DNA of 64,000 bases, from contig NC_071334.1 of the NCBI RefSeq assembly GCF_027744825.2, forward strand, positions 28,659,937-28,723,936, written 5' to 3'. How positions within the stretch are numbered: the stretch's first letter is position 1; each line of letters begins with the position of its first letter. The DNA is from Synchiropus splendidus (lineage: Eukaryota > Chordata > Actinopteri > Syngnathiformes > Callionymidae). Shown one piece after another: positions 62,101 to 64,000 of this stretch. The notes beneath the pieces were generated by a model. The model made no database searches, was not told where the DNA came from, and was given only the letters and a program-made list of their open reading frames with translations. Both the position numbers and the translations under genes were made by a program.

Positions 62101-62919
62101 TCCACATTAGCACGTGACAAAATCACATCAGCAGGAGGAGCATTTTCAGTAGGCGAAACACAATCCATGTCAAGGTGATGTTATCTTGCTAACACCGTAG
62201 AACACTGTTATAGGGCCCCTTTAAAACTAACTGCGGACTTGGTGACTACTTTGACTTTACCGTAACCTAGACACTGTAAACATGGCCTCCATTCCTAGGT
62301 TTGATATTGGAAAGCTGTTTGCAGGTGAAATGTTTTCAAAATAAGCCCAGCTTACTTATTACATCACTTACAGCAGGATGATCATGATGGATGACAAACC
62401 TGAACAATTGACATTTCAACGTAGGGTATCATACGTAGAGTTTTGATTCACTTGCTGTCTTACCTTGTCATTTAAGACCTTCAGTTCTGGGTTATGTTTG
62501 CCTCCTGCTTTTAGTCCACTAAAAAGGAACTCATCAATGCTGCAGCTTGTTATTGAGGCAGAGGCACTATCGATGCCACCCACTCGAGGGCAGTACCCAA
62601 AGAAGCCAGGGACTTCTTTCTACTTTGAGACCAGTTTTTGCGGGTTTTCATTTTTTCATCTCCCACACCAGATGCTTCTTGCTGAGGGTAGAGAGAGAGT
62701 GAGCCGGTCATATGAGAAACTCAGGGGGGAAAAAAACAAAACCAAAAAACTTTCTATTCTCTGTTTTAGGTTGCTGCCAGTGCCGGAGTTTATGACATCC
62801 TCAACCAGCTGGACTTTTCCGAGTTCAAGGCCCCGAGGGACTCGTCTCTGGCCCGACTGCGCTTCCGCTGGCAGAGACAGAGAGTTCAGTCACTTCCTTA
62901 CCGGGGAGAGTTCATCTGA
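22953..62919 (+). CDS. pald1: pald1, paladin (phosphatase domain-containing)
   Basis: Nineteen coding exons join in frame to an 871-aa protein (human paladin is about 856 aa), with similarity over the full length. It starts MGTTAS, a good N-myristoylation signal (Gly2, Ser6), and continues with the family segments NKVAPVVI, YGAPNFRQVKGSYPLYGMGQ, CVREEPVVFL, HVTEEVYKRP and FSCQVGVGRTNLAMILGTL. The last carries an intact CX5R phosphatase-like motif (Cys313 to Arg319). Then come YFYLIVFNAYLHEQYPLSFA, NFRRVPKMPIYGMSQP and the second phosphatase-like motif FSCSNGKGQTTTAMVV (Cys677), in which the Arg is Gln683. The C-terminal part has SETMTPMHYHLREIIICTYR, SLQYLERYIYLILFNTYLH and LARLRFRWQ. Paladin is cytoplasmic/endosomal, reported as a phosphoinositide phosphatase and a regulator of receptor signalling in endothelium, neural crest and insulin pathways. 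Introns range from 64 bp to 13 kb. Fish can have two pald1 copies; which one this is I cannot say. Confidence 0.95.
23326..23428 (+). CDS. pald1: pald1 coding exon 2
   Basis: Residues 63-97 (TYNCKQEFQIHDD to PEHFLVQ). The acceptor GTTGTAG and the donor GTGCAG|GTAATG flank it. Confidence 0.93.
23429..25824 (+). other. pald1: pald1 intron 2 (2.4 kb)
   Basis: AT-rich with no supported exon. A segment about 25070-25210 is compositionally distinct (GC-richer, purine/pyrimidine blocks) and may be an old repeat, but I do not recognise it. Confidence 0.5.
25825..26004 (+). CDS. pald1: pald1 coding exon 3
   Basis: Residues 98-157, phase 0 at both ends, containing GYGAPNFRQVKGSYPLYGMGQ in part. The donor GAG|GTCTGT is weak but required by frame and similarity. 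Confidence 0.9.
26353..26517 (+). CDS. pald1: pald1 coding exon 4
   Basis: Residues 158-212 (EVIFVCVREEPVVFLHKDDN to LNIRKE). The acceptor TTTTGTAG and the donor AAAGAG|GTGCTT flank it. Confidence 0.92.
27041..27201 (+). CDS. pald1: pald1 coding exon 5
   Basis: Residues 213-265 plus two bases (LHDFAKLNENIFYVYND, DIHVTEEVYKRPVFTMPAY). The acceptor ATCCACAG and the donor ATAG|GTAGTT flank it. Confidence 0.92.
27310..27385 (+). CDS. pald1: pald1 coding exon 6
   Basis: Residues 266-291 (YYRLPLPMEAAPLEEDFDAF). The acceptor TTGCTGCAG and the donor CAGG|GTAAGT flank it. Confidence 0.92.
27500..27600. repeat. GGTCTTGGT-rich quasi-repeat
   Basis: Several imperfect copies of tttggtcttggttttggt and ggtcttggtctctgtag lie within 100 bp in intron 6. 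The same word family appears at 52915-53060. Confidence 0.5.
28185..28339 (+). CDS. pald1: pald1 coding exon 7 (first CX5R motif)
   Basis: Residues 292-342 plus two bases. It carries LLFSCQVGVGRTNLAMILGT, with the Cys codon at 28248-28250 and the Arg codon at 28266-28268, so the first phosphatase-like signature is intact. Confidence 0.94.
28530..28610. mobile_element. possible hAT-like terminal fragment
   Basis: The string ggtctcaaacccgcggccca resembles the ends of hAT-type non-autonomous elements common in vertebrates. No opposite end or target duplication could be identified. Confidence 0.3.
29460..29556 (+). CDS. pald1: pald1 coding exon 8
   Basis: Residues 343-375 (PLFQVIQSLISKLPDGQQLM). 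The donor GAGGAG|GTAGAG lies only about 65 bp before the Tc1-like insertion at 29622. Confidence 0.92.
29622..30389 (-). mobile_element. internally deleted Tc1-like transposon with long terminal inverted repeats
   Basis: About 85-bp inverted ends (29622-29706 and 30305-30389) share the cores ccagtggagttgggacg, aatcgtaaataaaaacagaa and atgatttgcaaatccctttc. The minus strand between them carries remnants of a Tc1-type transposase: an N-terminal helix-turn-helix (MYEQIVEQFKNDISQQAIAR, NLGTSSSTV), a middle piece (AKRKPFINNTQKRRWLCWAR, AHLKWTDAKWKSV) and the C-terminus (RIMKRKIRQRRPRSVEQLKV, YIKQEWKRIP). The catalytic core between them is deleted, so the copy is non-autonomous. It inserted in pald1 intron 8, antisense to the gene. 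The left end has 8 extra bases (gctgtgta) compared with the right. Confidence 0.85.
30679..30783 (+). CDS. pald1: pald1 coding exon 9
   Basis: 35 codons, residues 376-410 (VDQAISLCAEMHNIKEAIYE). The acceptor CCGAGCAG has a poor pyrimidine tract; the donor is CAG|GTGGGA. Confidence 0.91.
30989..31376. mobile_element. non-autonomous DNA-transposon relic (hAT-like ends)
   Basis: A more intact relative of the relic at 10775-11432. The left part has gtctataagccgcagcag and aaaaatgcatgaggatcac; the right part has gactgactcatgaaacaaac, ctcaatattttggcag and gagaaaaaagtagcgtctta. It has no coding sequence. The right end lies about 33 bp before the acceptor of pald1 exon 10. Confidence 0.55.
31409..31504 (+). 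CDS. pald1: pald1 coding exon 10
   Basis: 32 codons, residues 411-442 (SLERYFYLIVFNAYLHEQ). The donor CAG|GTGATC leads into a 68-bp intron. A transposon relic ends about 33 bp before the acceptor. Confidence 0.92.
31573..31707 (+). CDS. pald1: pald1 coding exon 11
   Basis: Residues 443-487 (YPLSFASSFSQWMCRHPWIY). The acceptor TATTTTGCAG is strong and the donor CTG|GTTTGT weak. Confidence 0.91.
31804..31920 (+). CDS. pald1: pald1 coding exon 12
   Basis: 39 codons, residues 488-526, including VNFRRVPKMPIYGMSQP, one of the most conserved segments of the family. Confidence 0.93.
32132..32311 (+). CDS. pald1: pald1 coding exon 13
   Basis: 60 codons, residues 527-586 (ATGAVLTHLTDERRKHRHVL, WVSLVEELVIEGNGQ). 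It is followed by a 64-bp intron, the smallest in the window. Confidence 0.92.
32376..32573 (+). CDS. pald1: pald1 coding exon 14
   Basis: 66 codons, residues 587-652 (LTIQEIFDQLKKSHQGLIYR, RIPLPDCSAPREE). The donor GAG|GTAACA follows. Confidence 0.92.
32574..34160 (+). other. pald1: pald1 intron 14 (1.6 kb)
   Basis: AT-rich, with a short GT run near 33735. A segment about 33600-33660 (tcattactgaagtgc and neighbours) resembles one at 58320-58365, suggesting a shared dispersed repeat. No exon is supported. Confidence 0.45.
34161..34301 (+). CDS. pald1: pald1 coding exon 15 (second CX5R-like motif, Arg to Gln)
   Basis: 47 codons, residues 653-699. The motif reads SCSNGKGQTTTAMVV, with Cys at 34233-34235. 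At 34251-34253 the codon is CAG (Gln), where the mammalian protein has Arg (SCLSGQGRTTT). Confidence 0.93.
35317..35388 (+). CDS. pald1: pald1 coding exon 16
   Basis: 24 codons, residues 700-723 (GFPEFMDDEIVSVPDAKYTK, GEFQ). The acceptor TTTGTCCTGCAG and the donor CAG|GTGCGT flank it. Confidence 0.93.
35858..35885. repeat. 11-bp perfect inverted repeat
   Basis: GCACATTTTAC and GTAAAATGTGC are separated by a 6-base loop. The element is small and probably fortuitous. Confidence 0.6.
37865..37905. mobile_element. possible hAT-like terminal fragment
   Basis: The string gggtcgggaacctttttgac followed by tgagagagcc is a familiar end sequence of hAT-type elements in vertebrate genomes. The opposite end was not found. 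Confidence 0.4.
38443..38583 (+). CDS. pald1: pald1 coding exon 17
   Basis: 47 codons, residues 724-770 (VVMQLVRLLPDGHRMKKEVD, SETMTPMHYHLREIIICTYR). The acceptor TATTTTTGCAG and the donor CAG|GTACAC flank it. Confidence 0.94.
38889..38936. repeat. TTA/GTA compound trinucleotide microsatellite
   Basis: About seven TTA units are followed by AGT/GTA units with one interruption. Confidence 0.85.
39248..40640. repeat. three dispersed copies of one short repeat
   Basis: Copies start at 39248, 40478 and 40595. All begin atgctttttayatt, continue with gtgtatagtaattaattgta (or close variants), and the first two continue to atatattcactgctagtgga-like sequence. The copies are in the same orientation, so this may be a fragmented repeat or local duplications. 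Confidence 0.65.
40678..40735. repeat. fish-type 'tatatagcactttt' repeat motif
   Basis: Contains atttatatagcactttttag followed by caaagtgcttcattg, a motif found in many teleost dispersed repeats. A related motif lies at the left edge of the window (about 28-60). Confidence 0.5.
45103..45180. repeat. dispersed repeat copy, partner at 56360-56435
   Basis: Shared words include attattctgaaggcatggtg / attattctgaagacatggtg and caccacggtggtttaca / caccacagtggtttaca, in the same orientation. Confidence 0.7.
46700..47075 (+). pseudogene. decayed Tc1-like transposase fragment
   Basis: The plus strand contains stretches typical of fish Tc1-like transposase genes: ctctaaagtttggggatttc, gaacagtggtgaacc, gcctcagttaaggtcagtgt, aatatcttgatgaaccacaa and agacagaagttgaactctgg with gaaggtg. 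They correspond to the HTH region and the start of the DDE catalytic region. Many frameshifts, stops and an internal deletion make it non-functional. It is a different Tc1 lineage from the copy at 29622-30389. Confidence 0.65.
47076..47580. repeat. dispersed repeat, relative at 56600-57040
   Basis: Starts with gagcgataaggtgaaaatat and shares gcaacataaaagatgacttt, tcagtgaagacgtgactatt and gtgagac words with the second copy. The gcgata start, together with atatcgccca at about 57243-57255, suggests an element with inverted ends, probably non-autonomous. Confidence 0.55.
49380..49760. mobile_element. possible hAT-like repeat, CpG-richer
   Basis: Begins gcgggatgggaatcaagaac and cgtttcttatttaaaa, like the ends of fish elements that start GGGATGGGAATCGAGAACC. 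The stretch is clearly richer in CpG than the surrounding intron. No transposase frame was recognised. Confidence 0.35.
51906..52061 (+). CDS. pald1: pald1 coding exon 18
   Basis: 52 codons, residues 771-822 (SLQYLERYIYLILFNTYLHL, KKDSWQRPFGLWMEQ). It echoes exon 10 (SLERYFYLIVFNAYLHEQ), supporting an ancient internal duplication of the phosphatase-like half. Confidence 0.93.
52915..53060. repeat. GGTCTTGGTCTCGAGAC-type dispersed repeat
   Basis: Contains actcgagattggtcttggtc, tctcgagactggctctcaaa and gtcttgtctcggtctcggac. This internally repetitive block is common in teleost genomes. Confidence 0.55.
53185..53280. mobile_element. possible non-autonomous DNA-transposon end
   Basis: Starts ctagggatgctctgatcggg and continues with several GATCACCGATACC-like words, a known pattern of fish non-autonomous elements. 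The second end was not located. Confidence 0.4.
53645..53692. repeat. three exact copies of a 16-bp unit
   Basis: The unit gctgcgctaacagcct is present at 53645, 53661 and 53677, followed by gctgctgcag. It is a young minisatellite. Confidence 0.9.
56360..57262. repeat. dispersed repeat cluster, relatives at 45103 and 47076
   Basis: 56360-56435 matches 45103-45180, and 56600-57040 matches 47300-47580 imperfectly. The right edge (57235-57262) contains tggtcatatcgcccatccct, which looks like an element end. Confidence 0.5.
60670..60704. repeat. 35-bp near-perfect palindrome
   Basis: Arms TGTCATTTTGTGAAAAG (60670-60686) and its exact reverse complement (60688-60704) are separated by one T. It would extrude as a 17-bp hairpin. 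Confidence 0.9.
62770..62919 (+). CDS. pald1: pald1 coding exon 19 (stop codon)
   Basis: 49 codons plus a TGA at 62917-62919 (AASAGVYDILNQLDFSEF, LARLRFRWQRQ). The acceptor CTGTTTTAG precedes it. Confidence 0.93.
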   Translation, partial: VAASAGVYDILNQLDFSEFKAPRDSSLARLRFRWQRQRVQSLPYRGEFI

Positions 62920-63855
62920 ACCCAAATCTCTGTGCCTCGACCTGAACTGTACTGTGCTTTTTATAATGAATCACCCTGTTTTTATTTCTGAATTGTTGAT
63001 GCTAGCACCAACCATTGCCTTGGCACAGATGCTGTTTTAATGTTCTTAGTGCCTTTTTTTTCTTTTCTAAATACTAGTCGTTTCATAGTACTAATATTTG
63101 TGTTCTCTTTTTGCCCTTGGTGATTATACATAAAAAACTATTTTGACTTTTGTTTGGATTATGCTAGAGTTGTTTTGTCTTATTTAGTGCAGAATTCAGT
63201 TTTGTTGTTTTTGTCACCACATAGCTAGGCTCTTTCTCTTTGGTACATCACAATAGAACTGTTTGATACCTTTTAGTTTCATTTTAATTTTCACTTTGTT
63301 TTTGTAGGTTCGATATAGTTCTTTGCATTATGAATCAAGCTTTGGAAATTAACAAAATGTGGGATAAAAATGCATATAATTGCCTTCCTGCCGCGATAAT
63401 TGTAATGACAGTAAAAGTTGTCTTTTTTGTTTGCTTGTTTCTTTTAATCTGTCTGGAATGAGCAAGTCTTTTTTATTTTTTTATCAAAGCTTATTTTGCA
63501 ACAATCAAGAACATCAAAGTGACAAGTAGAAATGACTGTTATGCTGTTAAATATGTGTTGCACTACAGGCAGCCTGCACACATGCACAGTCTCTTACGGC
63601 CCTTCTGCCTATACATCTGAAAGCAGAAGGTATCTGTATTTAATGCCTTCATCTTTTCTATTCCAAATGATCCTGATTTGTTCATCTTTTTTTGTACTTT
63701 TTTTTTTTTTTTTAATCCTGGCTTTTTTACCACAACAATTCTACCTACCACTTGAAAGATGACAGTTTAGAGTCACAAGAACACACATTGCAATAAAAGC
63801 TTAATCATTCATTCTTTTGTACTGCCCTGTAATAAATCCTCACTTTAACATCCAG
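62920..63855 (+). other. pald1: pald1 3' UTR
   Basis: T-rich sequence following the TGA. AATAAA signals at 63792-63797 and 63831-63836 indicate cleavage about 63815 and/or 63855, giving a 3' UTR of about 0.9 kb. No coding content is present. Confidence 0.7.
63792..63797 (+). terminator. pald1: pald1 polyadenylation signal (proximal)
   Basis: AATAAA in the motif caataaaagc, about 870 nt after the stop, the first strong signal in the 3' UTR. A second AATAAA is at 63831-63836, followed by GT/T-rich sequence (ccttgttgtttgagtgt). Confidence 0.6.
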
Positions 63856-64000
63856 ACTATCTCTTCCTTGTTGTTTGAGTGTCAGCTGAGACGAAAACTG
63901 ATCCATCTGGATTTGGAAGAGTTTATTCAACCGGGGACATTTTGCACACAACTCTGCTTTGTTTCACAAAGGAGTCCATTCCGGTGCCAAATAATTGTCT
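63856..64000. other. 3' flank, possible end of a convergent gene
   Basis: TTTATT at 63922-63927 reads AATAAA on the minus strand, so a minus-strand neighbour could end here. In human the next gene (PRF1) is convergent with PALD1. No coding sequence lies inside the window to support this. Confidence 0.25.

Larger units (their letters stand above)
52062..62769 (+). other. pald1: pald1 intron 18 (10.7 kb)
   Basis: No supported exon. It contains a GGTCTTGGTCTCGAGAC-type repeat (52915-53060), a gatcaccgatacc-type repeat (53185-53275), a 16-bp tandem repeat (53645-53692), dispersed repeats (56360-57262), T-rich tracts (58990-59035, 61231-61251) and a near-perfect palindrome (60670-60704). Confidence 0.5.

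Noticed and set aside
62465..63040. 191-codon open frame over the last pald1 exon
   Set aside because: Wrong frame relative to the LARLRFRWQ paladin C-terminus and extending from intron into 3' UTR.

Overview
The window is vertebrate nuclear DNA, almost certainly from a teleost fish. The evidence is the gene content (lrrc20, a nodal-related gene and pald1), GT-AG introns ranging from 64 bp to more than 13 kb, and fish-type DNA-transposon debris (Tc1-like and hAT-like ends, MITE-like palindromic elements). There are no operons, ribosome binding sites or CRISPR arrays. The species cannot be named from the sequence alone.

Layout. (1) 1-2060, minus strand: lrrc20, four coding exons (174 aa) plus a likely non-coding first exon. 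(2) 3022-6161, minus strand: a nodal-related TGF-beta ligand, three coding exons (391 aa), with a furin site, all seven cystine-knot-region cysteines, a TATA box, and a cluster of FoxH1/Smad-type motifs in intron 1. By synteny it is most likely ndr2/cyclops. (3) 6162-7366: a 1.2 kb divergent intergenic region. (4) 7367-about 63855, plus strand: pald1 (paladin), with an NRF1-type promoter motif, a non-coding first exon, a 15 kb first intron and 19 coding exons (871 aa) that join in frame at every junction. (5) 63856-64000: flank that may hold the 3' end of a convergent gene.

The order lrrc20 - nodal - pald1 and the relative strands match the human 10q22 neighbourhood, but eif4ebp2, which lies between LRRC20 and NODAL in human, is not visible here. 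Nodal acts extracellularly in mesendoderm induction and left-right patterning. Paladin is a cytoplasmic, probably myristoylated, phosphatase-like protein. The two are neighbours by ancient synteny and are not known to act in one pathway, but they share a short divergent upstream region.

Most of the window (introns of 15, 13 and 11 kb) shows no further coding potential. It holds decayed transposons, dispersed repeats and microsatellites. I found no wholly new system. The points most worth following are the intronic FoxH1/Smad cluster in nodal, the Arg-to-Gln change in the second CX5R motif of paladin, a transposon whose two halves lie in opposite orientation, and transposon sequence very close to paladin splice sites. 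Exon coordinates were worked out by hand from splice consensus and frame, with protein similarity judged from memory of the families. No search was run.
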